In this document: positions 45,750 through 54,996 of the stretch, piece after piece | How the letters are laid out: every line of letters starts with the position of its first letter | How positions within the stretch are numbered: the stretch's first letter is position 1 | Source of the DNA: an uncultured Acidobacteriota bacterium | GTDB taxonomy: Bacteria > Acidobacteriota > Terriglobia > Bryobacterales > Bryobacteraceae | Direction of reading: 5' to 3' | NCBI GenBank assembly: GCA_902826605.1 | Contig: CADEFM010000005.1 | Coordinates: forward strand, 262,854-326,853 | Length of the DNA: 64,000 bases | Program-made: the position numbers and the translations under genes | Notes under the pieces: generated by a model | The model's database searches: none | The model's input: only the letters and a program-made list of their open reading frames with translations | Told to the model about the DNA's origin: nothing

Positions 45750-48041
45750 ATGAAGTCCTTCAAGTTCTTGTTGGTCCTGATCCTGGCAATTGCAGCGGTG
45801 TCCTGCAGCCGGGATCCGAAGGTGCAGGCGCAGCGTTACGTCGATAACGGAAATAAATTCTTCGCTAAAGCCAAATATAAAGAAGCATCCATCATGTACC
45901 GGCGCGCTTTGCAAAAGGATTTGCGCTTTGGGGAAGCTTACTACCGCCTGGGACTGGCGGAGCTGAAAGTGTTGGCGTTTGGCGACGCCGCCCGGGCACT
46001 ACGCCGTGCCGTGGAGTTGCAGCCGAAAAATTCCGATGCCGCCTCCAAATTGGCCGATATCTATATGGCTGCGTCCACACAGGACGCGGCCAGCGCGGTA
46101 CAGTTGCGCAAAGAAGCGCACGACATTGCGGACCAGCTTCTGGAAAAGGATCCCAATTCCTACGACGGCCATCGCTTGTCTGGCCAGCTGGCTTTGCTCG
46201 AAAAAGATACGGCGAAAGCGATAGCGGAGCTGAGTAGGGCGTACCAGAGCAAGCCGACGCCGGCGCTTGCTCTCGCCTATTTCCAGGCTCTGATCGGGGA
46301 CAAGCAAATCGAGGCGGCGGAAAAACTGGCGCGCGAAGTGATCGCCTCCGATAAAGAATTCGGACCTATGTACGACGTACTTTATATTCAATACGCGAAT
46401 GTCCGCAATGCCGCGGAGGCCGAAAATATTCTCAAGCTCAAGGTGCAGAATAATCCCAAGGATCCCAGTCCGTTGCTGCAGTTGATGTCACATTATCATT
46501 CCACGAAGAAAGAAAGCGAGCTGGACGCGGTTCTCAAGCGGCTTACCGAGTTTCCCGACGGCCACATGCTGGCGGGCAATTTCTTTTTCCTGCAGGCTCG
46601 CGATTTCGAAAGGGCGCGCGTGGAATACGAAGCGGGGGCGCGGAGCGCAACCAAGAACAAGGTGGATTACGAAAAGCGCCTGGTTGAGCTGATGGCCGTG
46701 AACGGGAAAGGTGCGGAAGCGAGTCAGATGCTCAAAGGGATTCTTAAGGCGAATCCCAAAGATCCGGACGCTATTGCGATGCGCGCGGCCCTACAACTGC
46801 AAACTGGAAGCCGCGACGACGTGAATCAGGCCGCCAACGATCTGCAGTCGCTGGTGACCAAGACGCCTGAAAATCACCTGCTGCGCTATAACTTGGCGCG
46901 CGCGCTGGTAGCGAAGGGAGAAACCGACCAAGCCCGTCTGAATCTGGAAGCGGCGATCAAGTTGCGACCGGATTTTCTGCAGGCCCGCCTCCTGCTTGGC
47001 CGCCTGTCCCTGATGAAAGGCGACTTTGCCCGCGCCTTGAAGGAAGCCGACGACGCGCTCGCGTTGAACGGGCGAGACCTGCAGGCGCATCTGATCCGTT
47101 CCAGTTCGCTGCTGGCGATGGGCACGAAGGATAAAGCGCAGCAGGAGCTGGAGGTGATTGAACAGATCGCCCCTGGCAATGCCGACGCGCGTTTCCAATC
47201 GGGGTATCTGGCGCTCGACGGCAAGGACTATAAACGAGCTGAACAGATGTTTAGTACGCAGTATCGCAGTAATCCCAACGACCTGCGGGCGCTGCTGGGG
47301 TTCGCGGAGACGCTGGCTACCCAAGGCCGACTACCGGAAGCGCTTCAGGAAGTGAATAGCGCGGTGGAACGCGATCCGCAGCGACAGGACTTGAGGCTGG
47401 CGCTGGCTAGCCTGTATGTGCGCGCTTCCCGATTCGACGATGCGATCAAGATTTACAAAGACATGTCAGCCGCAACTCCGAGTTCCGGTGAACTGATGTT
47501 TCGCCTGGCTGAAACGCAGCGCCGGAAGGGCGACGTGAACATGGCGATTGAATCCTTCCAACGTGCCAGTCAGCTTGCGCCCAACGATCCACGTCCGTTA
47601 CTGCAATTGGGCATGCTGATGGACGGAACGGGCCGCCGCGAACAGGCCAAGCCTTACTATGAGCAGATCCTGAAGATCCAGCCCGATCATCCCGTGGCCT
47701 TGAATAATCTGGCCTTTATAAAAGCTGAAGAAGGCACGGATCTAGATGAAGCGCTGACCATGGCTCAAAAGGCACGCCAAAAACTGCCCAGTTCGCCATT
47801 CATCCGGGACACGCTTGGGTGGATCTACATCAAAAAGAATTTGAGTGACGATGCCGTCCGCACCTTGCGGGAGTTAATTGTCGAAGAACCCAACAATCCT
47901 TCTTTCCGGTACCACTACGGCTTGGCCCTGTTGCAAAAGGGCGATAAACCTTCCGCGCGGAGGGAATTGGAAGCGGCCATCCGCAACAATCCGTCGCGCG
48001 AGGACTTAACCAAGATCCGCCAGTTGTTGGTGGCAAATTAG
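45750..48041 (+). CDS. TPR-repeat lipoprotein (PEP-CTERM-system PrsT-like)
   Basis: A 763-residue lipoprotein. The N-terminus MKSFKFLLVLILAIAAVSC is a type II signal peptide with lipobox AVSC. The body consists of about 15 or more tetratricopeptide repeats, for example KAKYKEASIMYRRALQKDLRFGEAYYRLG near residue 45 and the repeats around LMFRLAETQRRKGDVNMAIESF near 590. The length and the all-TPR design of an outer-membrane lipoprotein resemble PrsT, a protein common in exosortase-containing bacteria, where it is thought to aid exopolysaccharide assembly or export. The exosortase itself is about 30 kb away. A CAAX-protease-like gene follows, which supports the link. Confidence 0.8.
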   Translation: MKSFKFLLVLILAIAAVSCSRDPKVQAQRYVDNGNKFFAKAKYKEASIMYRRALQKDLRFGEAYYRLGLAELKVLAFGDAARALRRAVELQPKNSDAASKLADIYMAASTQDAASAVQLRKEAHDIADQLLEKDPNSYDGHRLSGQLALLEKDTAKAIAELSRAYQSKPTPALALAYFQALIGDKQIEAAEKLAREVIASDKEFGPMYDVLYIQYANVRNAAEAENILKLKVQNNPKDPSPLLQLMSHYHSTKKESELDAVLKRLTEFPDGHMLAGNFFFLQARDFERARVEYEAGARSATKNKVDYEKRLVELMAVNGKGAEASQMLKGILKANPKDPDAIAMRAALQLQTGSRDDVNQAANDLQSLVTKTPENHLLRYNLARALVAKGETDQARLNLEAAIKLRPDFLQARLLLGRLSLMKGDFARALKEADDALALNGRDLQAHLIRSSSLLAMGTKDKAQQELEVIEQIAPGNADARFQSGYLALDGKDYKRAEQMFSTQYRSNPNDLRALLGFAETLATQGRLPEALQEVNSAVERDPQRQDLRLALASLYVRASRFDDAIKIYKDMSAATPSSGELMFRLAETQRRKGDVNMAIESFQRASQLAPNDPRPLLQLGMLMDGTGRREQAKPYYEQILKIQPDHPVALNNLAFIKAEEGTDLDEALTMAQKARQKLPSSPFIRDTLGWIYIKKNLSDDAVRTLRELIVEEPNNPSFRYHYGLALLQKGDKPSARRELEAAIRNNPSREDLTKIRQLLVAN

Positions 48042-48056
48042 GCGACGCGGACTAGA

Positions 48057-48764
48057 GTGAATTCTTCACCGGCAGCCTCCTCCATCGCCCCTCCTGGGAA
48101 TGACACACCCACAGTCACTGCCTATATCGCGCCTTTCGCCGCCCTGTTAGGGTTCTTGGCAATCAGCGGAAGCCTTCCTCTTATGCCGCGCGTACGCGAG
48201 ATGGCTGGTATAGGAGTGGTGATCGTTGCGTTGTGGGTATTTTCGCGGGGCGTCCTGGATTTCCGAGCACGCAGCGCTGTGTGGAGTGCGCTATTGGGCG
48301 TGGCGGTGTTCGTCGTGTGGGTGGCCCCTGATTGGCTTTCCGCGGAATATCGTCATTCGATCCTATTTGAGAATCCGCTGACTGGCGCGGCGCGCAGTTC
48401 GCTTTCCGGGGCGGCGCGTCAAGACCCCGTGACACTAGCAATGCGGACATTCCGCGCGGTGGCGTTGGTTCCCATCGCAGAGGAGCTGTTCTGGCGCGGA
48501 TGGCTGATGCGCTGGCTGGTCGCACCGGAGTTCAGCCGCGTGGGGTTGGGAGTTTACCGTCCTTTTTCCTTCGCGCTGACGGCGATCTTGTTCGCGTCAG
48601 AACACGGGCCGTACTGGGACGTGGGATTGATCACGGGAATTATTTTTAACCTGTGGATGATACGACAGAAGACTTTGGGTGACATGTTTATCGCGCACGC
48701 CTCCGCTAACGCCTGCCTTAGCGCATACGTGATCGCTTTTGAGAAATGGGAATACTGGCTTTGA
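48057..48764 (+). CDS. CAAX-protease-related membrane protein (exosortase-associated type)
   Basis: A 235-residue membrane protein with a GTG start and about seven hydrophobic segments. It belongs to the CPBP/CAAX-protease superfamily: EELFWRGWLMRW contains the glutamate pair (Glu142, Glu143) and Arg147, followed by ASEHG and HASANACLSAY with the expected histidines. The subfamily that pairs with exosortase systems (described as CAAX prenyl protease-related) looks similar, although it is recognised here from memory rather than by a search. It starts 15 bases after the TPR lipoprotein gene and overlaps the HAD gene, so it is part of that operon. The substrate is unknown. Confidence 0.8.
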   Translation: MNSSPAASSIAPPGNDTPTVTAYIAPFAALLGFLAISGSLPLMPRVREMAGIGVVIVALWVFSRGVLDFRARSAVWSALLGVAVFVVWVAPDWLSAEYRHSILFENPLTGAARSSLSGAARQDPVTLAMRTFRAVALVPIAEELFWRGWLMRWLVAPEFSRVGLGVYRPFSFALTAILFASEHGPYWDVGLITGIIFNLWMIRQKTLGDMFIAHASANACLSAYVIAFEKWEYWL

Positions 48765-49585
48765 CGCAAAATCAAACTTCAATCGAACCCGTCCGTCCCG
48801 GCGCATCCGCGCGAAAGGCTAAGGCGGCCGTATTTGATTTCGATGGCACCATATCGGTCATCCGGTCGGGCTGGATCGACGTGATGACACCGATGATGGC
48901 GGATGTTTTGCTCAGCCTGAAGAGCGGCGAATCGGAGGAAGACCTGCTCACGCTGATCCGGGAGATGGTCTGGCGGACCACCGGCAAGGAAACGATCTAC
49001 CAAATGATGGATTTCGCCACTATGGTCACTGAACGTGGCGGCACTCCACTCGATCCGCGTGAGTACAAAAAGATGTACTTGGATCGCTTGTGGGTGAAAA
49101 TCGTGGACCGCATTGAGGACCTGAAGCAACAACGGGTGGCGCCTGCGTACTACATGGTCCCCGGCGCGCTCCAATTGATCGAGAGTCTAAAAGAGCGCGG
49201 ACTCAAGATGTATTTGGCCAGCGGAACGGACGAGATCTTCATGCGCGAGGAAGCGCGGCTGCTCGGCGTGACGCCCTTTTTCGACGGTGGTGTTTATGGG
49301 GCGCAGGACGACCTCAGCAGTTTTTCGAAAAAGATCCTCATCCAGCGGATTATTTCCACGACGGGCGTGCGCGGCGATGAGATCGTCGGTTTCGGGGACG
49401 GCTATGTCGAGATAGAAGAAGTGAAACTGGTAGGCGGCGTCACGGTAGGCGTCGCGAGTCAGGAGCCAGCTTGCCAAAGCGTGGACGAATGGAAGCGGCA
49501 ACGGCTGATTGGCGTGGGTGCGGACTATATCGTGCCGAATTTCCTGGAGCATGAGCGGCTGGTGGATCTTTTGTTTTCCGCGTGA
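48746..49585 (+). CDS. HAD-superfamily phosphatase
   Basis: A 279-residue HAD-like hydrolase. The nucleophile motif is FDFDGTISV (Asp31, Asp33), motif II is LASGTDEIFM with the conserved Ser/Thr, and motifs III/IV lie near SSFSKKILIQRI and IVGFGDGYVEI. The cap region between residue 40 and 135 is helical (C1 type), as in phosphoglycolate phosphatases and beta-phosphoglucomutases. It is cytoplasmic. It overlaps the CAAX-like gene by 19 bases and the ROK kinase gene by four, so a sugar phosphate is a plausible substrate, working with the kinase. The exact substrate cannot be inferred. Confidence 0.85.
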   Translation: MGILALTQNQTSIEPVRPGASARKAKAAVFDFDGTISVIRSGWIDVMTPMMADVLLSLKSGESEEDLLTLIREMVWRTTGKETIYQMMDFATMVTERGGTPLDPREYKKMYLDRLWVKIVDRIEDLKQQRVAPAYYMVPGALQLIESLKERGLKMYLASGTDEIFMREEARLLGVTPFFDGGVYGAQDDLSSFSKKILIQRIISTTGVRGDEIVGFGDGYVEIEEVKLVGGVTVGVASQEPACQSVDEWKRQRLIGVGADYIVPNFLEHERLVDLLFSA

Positions 49586-50460
49586 GGCCTGTGAACACTC
49601 TCGCCATCGATATTGGCGGTTCAAAAGTTTCCGTGGCGCTGTTTGAGGACCGGCGGATGACGCGCCGCGAAACGCGCGCCACCGATCGGCAGGGAGGTCG
49701 TGCGTGGATGCTGGCGCAGTTAGAATCCATCGTTCTCGACTGGAAGCGGGATACCGCCATTGATCGCTGCGGTATCGGGTTCGGCGGCCCGGTGGATTTT
49801 CCGAGACAACGCATCGCTCTTTCCACGCATGTTGAGGGATGGCAGGATTTCGATCTCCCGCATTTCATCGCGCACCTGCTGAACGCCCCCGTCATGATGG
49901 ACAATGACGCCAACGTGGGGGCGCTCGGCGAAGCCTGCTACGGCGCGGGGTGTGATGTGCGTCCGCTTTTCTATGTGACGCTCTCCACCGGTATCGGAGG
50001 CGGATTGATTCTCGAAGACGGAAATCTTTACCGTGGCGCGGATTCGTACGCGTGCGAAATTGGCCACCTCACGGTTCAACCCGGCGGACCGGAATGTTTG
50101 TGCGGATCGTATGGTTGTCTGGAGCGTATTTGCGGGGGACTGTGGCTGGAGCGCGACCACGGCAAGCCTGCGCGTGAATTAATGCGCGATGCTGCATTTG
50201 TGGCGCGCTATGTGGGTTCTCTGGCCATGGGCCTGAAAGCAGCGATCATGCTGCTGAATCCGGCACGGGTGGTAATCGGGGGTGGAATCGCGAAAGCGGG
50301 CGATGCACTGTTCATACCGCTCCGCGCTGAGTTAGGCCGGCAGATGACTTCGTGGTCGCGCGCGCGCCTGGCCGTTACTCCGGCGGCGTTAGGAGATGAT
50401 AGTGTGCTGTGGGGTGCGCTGGCCCTGGTTGAAGCGGAAGGTCTTACTCAGTCTTCTTGA
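49582..50460 (+). CDS. ROK-family sugar kinase
   Basis: A 292-residue ROK protein (repressor, ORF, kinase). It lacks the N-terminal helix-turn-helix of ROK repressors, so it is probably a kinase. The phosphate-binding motif is DIGGSKVSVALF (residues 10-21), the substrate motif is DNDANVGALGEA with catalytic Asp109, and the zinc-binding CxCGxxGCxE motif is ECLCGSYGCLER. GIGGGLILEDGNLYRG also fits. ROK kinases phosphorylate glucose, fructose or N-acetyl sugars. It starts with GTG overlapping the HAD gene stop, so kinase and phosphatase are co-made. Confidence 0.9.
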   Translation: MRPVNTLAIDIGGSKVSVALFEDRRMTRRETRATDRQGGRAWMLAQLESIVLDWKRDTAIDRCGIGFGGPVDFPRQRIALSTHVEGWQDFDLPHFIAHLLNAPVMMDNDANVGALGEACYGAGCDVRPLFYVTLSTGIGGGLILEDGNLYRGADSYACEIGHLTVQPGGPECLCGSYGCLERICGGLWLERDHGKPARELMRDAAFVARYVGSLAMGLKAAIMLLNPARVVIGGGIAKAGDALFIPLRAELGRQMTSWSRARLAVTPAALGDDSVLWGALALVEAEGLTQSS

Positions 50461-50950
50461 ACAAGCTGTCAAACGCAGCGCGTGCGTCGCCTGCGGATCT
50501 CGGAGCAGGTGTCGCCGATGTCGTTCCCACCTGGCCGTTCCCATTGGTGGCGGGCGGTGGAGCATCGCGCGCTACCGTGACGCGAGATTTGAAGAACTCA
50601 CATTCATTGGCCACATCCTTTCCCGCGATCCGCACCGGAATGGGCTTCAAACACTGAAAACGTGTGGAAGGTTCAAAGTACTTGCACTGCTTACAACAAT
50701 GCAGTGCCGCATTGCATTTCGGACAAGTCCCTTGAAAATCGATATCCGCCGGCAGGGTTGTGGCGCAATTGAAGCATCGAGAGGCGGCCACGGCCTGCAC
50801 CAACCGAGGCAGACGGGGACCCGTTACGTCAATCGGCGGGCGCGGTCCTTGCGGGCGTGGGCGATCATCACGCCGGTTGTCATTGTCTTGATAGTCGCCA
50901 CGGCTGGAGTCCTGATAGCCGTTTTGCCGGTATTTGCGTTCACCGTCCAT
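50444..50950 (-). CDS. Hypothetical cysteine-rich (zinc-ribbon-like) protein
   Basis: A 168-residue cytoplasmic protein. The N-terminal third is low-complexity and Asn-, Gln-, Arg- and Asp-rich (RKYRQNGYQDSSRGDYQDND). The central part has paired cysteines: CFNC, then TCPKC and CCKQC, then QCLK and NECEFF, spaced as in a metal-binding ribbon. The C-terminal third is Ala/Pro/Thr-rich and ends DARAAFDSLFKKTE. No family was recognised; proteins of this design occur in acidobacterial genomes and may bind nucleic acid or protein. Its end overlaps the convergent ROK gene by 17 bases. A TTGACA-like -35 is present upstream on its strand (51005-51010) but without a convincing -10. Confidence 0.6.
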   Translation of the reverse strand: MDGERKYRQNGYQDSSRGDYQDNDNRRDDRPRPQGPRPPIDVTGPRLPRLVQAVAASRCFNCATTLPADIDFQGTCPKCNAALHCCKQCKYFEPSTRFQCLKPIPVRIAGKDVANECEFFKSRVTVARDAPPPATNGNGQVGTTSATPAPRSAGDARAAFDSLFKKTE

Positions 50951-51261
50951 AGATTGCTGGTAGGCTCACTCCTTGTGTGTCGAGATGATTGAAATGCGCG
51001 AGAATGTCAAATTGTTGCGCTCACCAGTACCCGGATACTGAACGCAATTCAGTGCGTACACATCTGGATCGAAGCTGGAAATCCCGGAAACGCGAAACGG
51101 CGGGCGTCTGTCTTGGCACCTAAATTGGCGCTTTCCCCGCAGGTTAGCGCGCGCGCCCGTCTAAACAACTATTTACCACGGAATGCCCGTGGAGTCCAGA
51201 GCAAATCTTCCGCCACTCGTAATATCGTGCGCGGGCCGGTCGAACTTTAGGCCTATTTCAG
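50951..51261. other. Intergenic region, no gene seen
   Basis: This 311-base stretch between the cysteine-rich protein gene and the glycogen phosphorylase end contains no plausible reading frame, tRNA or repeat. It includes TTGACA on the minus strand (51005-51010) with a poor -10, and a short palindrome CTGAACGCAATTCAG at about 51038. A promoter for the 50950 gene probably lies here. Confidence 0.5.
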
Positions 51262-53832
51262 CTACGAGGGCACTTGGTCGGCCCATTTTATAAGCGCGTT
51301 GCACGGACGATTCAAAGGGTCGTCGACGTGATTCGGGCTCACGCGAACAGCGAATCCCAGGCGTCCGGTTGTCATGGGGCTGAAATCAGATCCAAACACA
51401 AATACGGTTCCTTGTTGTTCCAGGGGGGCAAGAGCCAGGACGTCGGTGTCCTCCAATTCACCGCGCGGGCCAATACGGCCCACCACCGCCTCCACGCGCA
51501 CGTCCCGCGGAGTGAGGCCTCTGAGATCGAGACTGGCGCGCAGTGGTATCGGCATTCCACCGGGTACCCCGCCGGGTACGGCGCCATCCAGGCCAGTATG
51601 GGCGGCCAGAAACCTCACGTCCGGCCAGCGCGCGTCCACTTCACGACTCCATAGCACCCATTCCCTAGCGGCCGCGAAATTGCGTTGCGCTACCGCCTGG
51701 AAGGACCGTTGGGCGGGTTCGTACAATTCCGACGTGTATTGAGAGATCATACGCTGGCAGTTAAAGTTGGCACTCACATAGCTCAAACTTTGTTTGACCC
51801 GCTGCATCCACTCCACCGGCACGCCCTGTTCGCGGCCCTGATAGTACAATGGTGCGATTTCGTCTTCCAACAGGCAATAGATGGCTGCGGCGTGCGCGTC
51901 ATCACGATCCGGCGAATAATCCTCCCGGCCGCCGATCGCCCAGCCCCCCGATTGTTCCGCGGCTTCATCGTACCAACCATCAAGAATGCTGAGGTTCAGC
52001 GCGCCGTTAATTCCGGCTTTCATGCCACTAGTCCCGCAAGCTTCCTCTCCGCGGCGCGGCGTATTGAGCCACAAATCGACGCCTTGGACCAGTTCCTCGG
52101 CCACATCCGCGCCGTAATTTTCGACGAACACAATTTTCCCCGCCAATTGCGGATCGCGCGAAAATTGAACGATTTCGCGGATCAACGTTTTGCCCGGAAT
52201 ATCGTGCGGGTGCGCTTTACCGGCAAGCACGATCTGCACCGGCATCCGGGGATTGTTCAGAATGTGCTTTAGGCGCTCCAAATCCCGAAAAATCAGCGTG
52301 GCCCGTTTGTAGGTGGCGAAGCGCCGCGCGAAGCCGATGGTGAGCGTCTCGGGATCGAGCACTTCACGTGCGCGTTCCACCTCCGGAGCGGGCGCGTTGC
52401 GAGCCTGCGCGTTGGCGACAGCGCGCTCTCGTACGAAGGCGGTGAGCCGCCGCTTGCGTTTCCGGTGGGCTTCCCAAATCTCGGCGTCCGGAATTTCGGC
52501 GGTCTGCTTCCACATGGCCGAATCCGCATGGCCATCGCGCCAGTCTGGCTGCAGATACTGATCGTAGAGGCTGGCCAGGTCTCCGTTCAGCCAACTGGTG
52601 AGATGCACGCCGTTGGTAACCGACGTGATCGGCACTTCCCAGGAGGGAAGATTGGGCCACAGCGACGCCCACATTTCCTGGGATACGCGACGATGCAGGA
52701 CGCTGACTGCGTTGCGATAGGCCGACGCCTGCATGGCGCACACCGCCATGGAGAACGCCGCATACTGTCCGGCGCCTGGGCCGCGTCCCAGCGCGAGAAA
52801 AGTGTCAAACGAAATTCCCGCCTCCGCGCAATATCGTTCGAAATACTCGCGCATCATTTCCGCGCTGAAGGTATCGAGGCCAGCCGGCACGGAGGTGTGC
52901 GTGGTGAACACGTTGTTGCAACGGCTGGCATGCAAGGCTTCTTCGAAACTGAGTTTTTCGCCGGCCATCAGCATGCGAATGCGCTCAATGGCGAGGAACG
53001 CGGAATGGCCTTCGTTCATGTGAAAGACTTCCGGATGAATATCCAGTTCCCGTAATGCGCGCAGGCCTCCTACGCCCAGCAGAATCTCCTGCCGCAGACG
53101 AGTGTGGGAATCGCCTCCATACAACTGATCGGTGATGTCACGAAATTCGGGAAGCGGATTCTGCGGAATGTTCGTATCCAGCAAATACAATTTGACCCGG
53201 CCCACGTCCACACGCCAGATTTTCGCGAAGACGTCCACGCTCTTGATCTGGACGGTAATGACCATCTCGTTTCCGTCCGCCCGCTGGACCGCCGTGATAG
53301 GCAGAGAGTAGAAATCGTTAATGGTTGTGCGCTCCTGCTGCCAGCCATCGGCATCAATGGTCTGGTGCAGATAACCTTTCTGATAGAGCAATCCGACGCC
53401 TACCAATGGCAGGGTCGCGTCGCTCGAGGCCTTCAAATGGTCGCCCGAAAGTACCCCCAGCCCTCCCGAATACACGGGCATGCAATCCACCATTCCATAC
53501 TCCATGGAGAAGTAGGCGACCTTAGGAGGCTGAAGCGGGGCGCGAACCGCTAAATACGCATCGAGAATTTCGCATGCCTTGCGGTACAACGCAAGATAGC
53601 GTGGGTCGGCGGCGGCGCGTTCGAGGGATGCCTGCGGCACTCTTCCGAGCATGAGAATCGGGTTATGCCCGCTGGCTTTCCAAACCACCGGATCCAGCCG
53701 CCGGAATACCGCGCGCACGCCGTGGTTCCAGCTCCAGATCAAATTGAGGCCGAGTTCAGGCAGTCTCTCGAGCGCCGGAGGCAGCGCCGGTCGCACAAGG
53801 AATTCCCGTAAGGGACGAATTTCAAAGGACAT
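51262..53832 (-). CDS. glgP: Alpha-glucan phosphorylase
   Basis: An 856-residue glycogen/maltodextrin phosphorylase of GT35 in the group with an N-terminal DUF3417 domain. It removes glucose-1-phosphate from alpha-1,4-glucans, using pyridoxal phosphate. The N-terminal part (to about 120) reads RLPELGLNLIWSWNHG, as in this subgroup. The PLP site lies in ACGTSGMKAGINGALNLSI, and FYSLPI with SYAPFFSMEYG-type substrate motifs is recognisable in the middle (YFSMEYGMVDCMPVYSGGLG). The C-terminal 130 residues include beta-rich sequence. No other glycogen gene is adjacent. The start is the first ATG (MSFEIRPLREFL). Confidence 0.95.
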   Translation of the reverse strand: MSFEIRPLREFLVRPALPPALERLPELGLNLIWSWNHGVRAVFRRLDPVVWKASGHNPILMLGRVPQASLERAAADPRYLALYRKACEILDAYLAVRAPLQPPKVAYFSMEYGMVDCMPVYSGGLGVLSGDHLKASSDATLPLVGVGLLYQKGYLHQTIDADGWQQERTTINDFYSLPITAVQRADGNEMVITVQIKSVDVFAKIWRVDVGRVKLYLLDTNIPQNPLPEFRDITDQLYGGDSHTRLRQEILLGVGGLRALRELDIHPEVFHMNEGHSAFLAIERIRMLMAGEKLSFEEALHASRCNNVFTTHTSVPAGLDTFSAEMMREYFERYCAEAGISFDTFLALGRGPGAGQYAAFSMAVCAMQASAYRNAVSVLHRRVSQEMWASLWPNLPSWEVPITSVTNGVHLTSWLNGDLASLYDQYLQPDWRDGHADSAMWKQTAEIPDAEIWEAHRKRKRRLTAFVRERAVANAQARNAPAPEVERAREVLDPETLTIGFARRFATYKRATLIFRDLERLKHILNNPRMPVQIVLAGKAHPHDIPGKTLIREIVQFSRDPQLAGKIVFVENYGADVAEELVQGVDLWLNTPRRGEEACGTSGMKAGINGALNLSILDGWYDEAAEQSGGWAIGGREDYSPDRDDAHAAAIYCLLEDEIAPLYYQGREQGVPVEWMQRVKQSLSYVSANFNCQRMISQYTSELYEPAQRSFQAVAQRNFAAAREWVLWSREVDARWPDVRFLAAHTGLDGAVPGGVPGGMPIPLRASLDLRGLTPRDVRVEAVVGRIGPRGELEDTDVLALAPLEQQGTVFVFGSDFSPMTTGRLGFAVRVSPNHVDDPLNRPCNALIKWADQVPS

Positions 53833-53944
53833 GAAGGGTCAGCGGACGCAAATAGAGAACCAACCAAGGCCGCTTTTCTGCATTCAGCATAGCAGACGCA
53901 CGATGTACACGAGCAGCGCCTTCCCGCGCTATGCTGGAAACCAA

Positions 53945-54838
53945 ATGAACCATTGGAGAGAGTTGATTGGTCTGTTCACATGTGTGCTCACAATGGCTTT
54001 AACGTTCGGCGCTTGTGGGCGTTCGTCCACAGCTATTGTGGTGGGTTCCAAGAGTTCAACCGAACAGATGATCCTGGGTGAGATCGTGGCCCAGCACCTG
54101 GAGCATCGTCTGAGCCGGAAAGTAACACGTCGCTTGAACGTAGGGAACACGCTGATCGCTTTTCAGGCGCTGCAGAACGGCGAAATTGGATTGTACCCGG
54201 AATATACGGGTGCGATTGTAACCGAAATTTTGCGCGAGCAAGCCTCCAACGATGCGGCGCTGATGTTTGAACGCGCGCGCGGAGAGATGCGCCGGGTTGC
54301 GCAATCGGAGTTGCTGGACCCGTTAGGAGTCAACAATACCTTTGTGGGCGTGATTCGCGCCGCGGACCGGCGCGCTAGTGCTGCTGCCAATATGAGCGCC
54401 GCTGCGGAGGTAAAAGATCCTTGGAAAATCGGTATTACGTACGATTTTCAACAGCGCGCGGATGGCATACCCGCTCTGACGCAGTATCATTTCCCCATGG
54501 CGGCTCCGGTGCGGGCCGTGGATGCTAGTGCTCTTTACCGCATGATCGAGGAAGATCAGGTGAGCATGATCATCACCGGCGCCACCGATGGTTTGCTGAC
54601 CTCCTCGCCCTGGAAGACGTTGATGGATGACCGCGGCCTTTTTACCCCTCAACAGGTCTGTATTCTGGTGAAGCAGCCGCTGCTTGCTTCCGAGCCACGG
54701 TTGAGGGCCGCGCTGGCAGAGCTCTCCGGCAAATTCACCAATGAGGGCATGAGAAAAATGAACGCAGCAGTGGATGTGCAACACCGCGCCGCCGCCGCAG
54801 TCGCCGCCGACTTCTTGGCGGGAGCGGGCTTGAAATAG
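53945..54838 (+). CDS. Osmoprotectant (glycine betaine-type) ABC substrate-binding lipoprotein
   Basis: A 297-residue substrate-binding lipoprotein of the OpuAC group. The lipobox is LTFGAC with Cys24, and the body begins AIVVGSKSSTEQMILGEIVAQ, the typical start of the family. GEIGLYPEYTGAIVTEILRE carries the choline/betaine-binding region, and further on are WKIGITYDFQQRADGIPAL and FTPQQVCILVKQPLL. A permease and ATPase of the transporter are not encoded nearby, so this is a lone binding protein that may work with a distant transporter or serve as a sensor. The start at 53945 begins with the signal peptide. It is divergent from the phosphorylase gene. Confidence 0.88.
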   Translation: MNHWRELIGLFTCVLTMALTFGACGRSSTAIVVGSKSSTEQMILGEIVAQHLEHRLSRKVTRRLNVGNTLIAFQALQNGEIGLYPEYTGAIVTEILREQASNDAALMFERARGEMRRVAQSELLDPLGVNNTFVGVIRAADRRASAAANMSAAAEVKDPWKIGITYDFQQRADGIPALTQYHFPMAAPVRAVDASALYRMIEEDQVSMIITGATDGLLTSSPWKTLMDDRGLFTPQQVCILVKQPLLASEPRLRAALAELSGKFTNEGMRKMNAAVDVQHRAAAAVAADFLAGAGLK

Positions 54839-54996
54839 CTCCGAAACCGCTATCCCGTTGAATCATTACGAGTTCTGCGTAAAGCCACCGACAGTTCAAA
54901 GCCCGGCTAGCGCCCTTCCACCTCAAATACCCCCATTTCGATGGATTTTCGGGACATTGCTTGCAGCGGCATGACATAATAGGGGTTACCCTTCGT

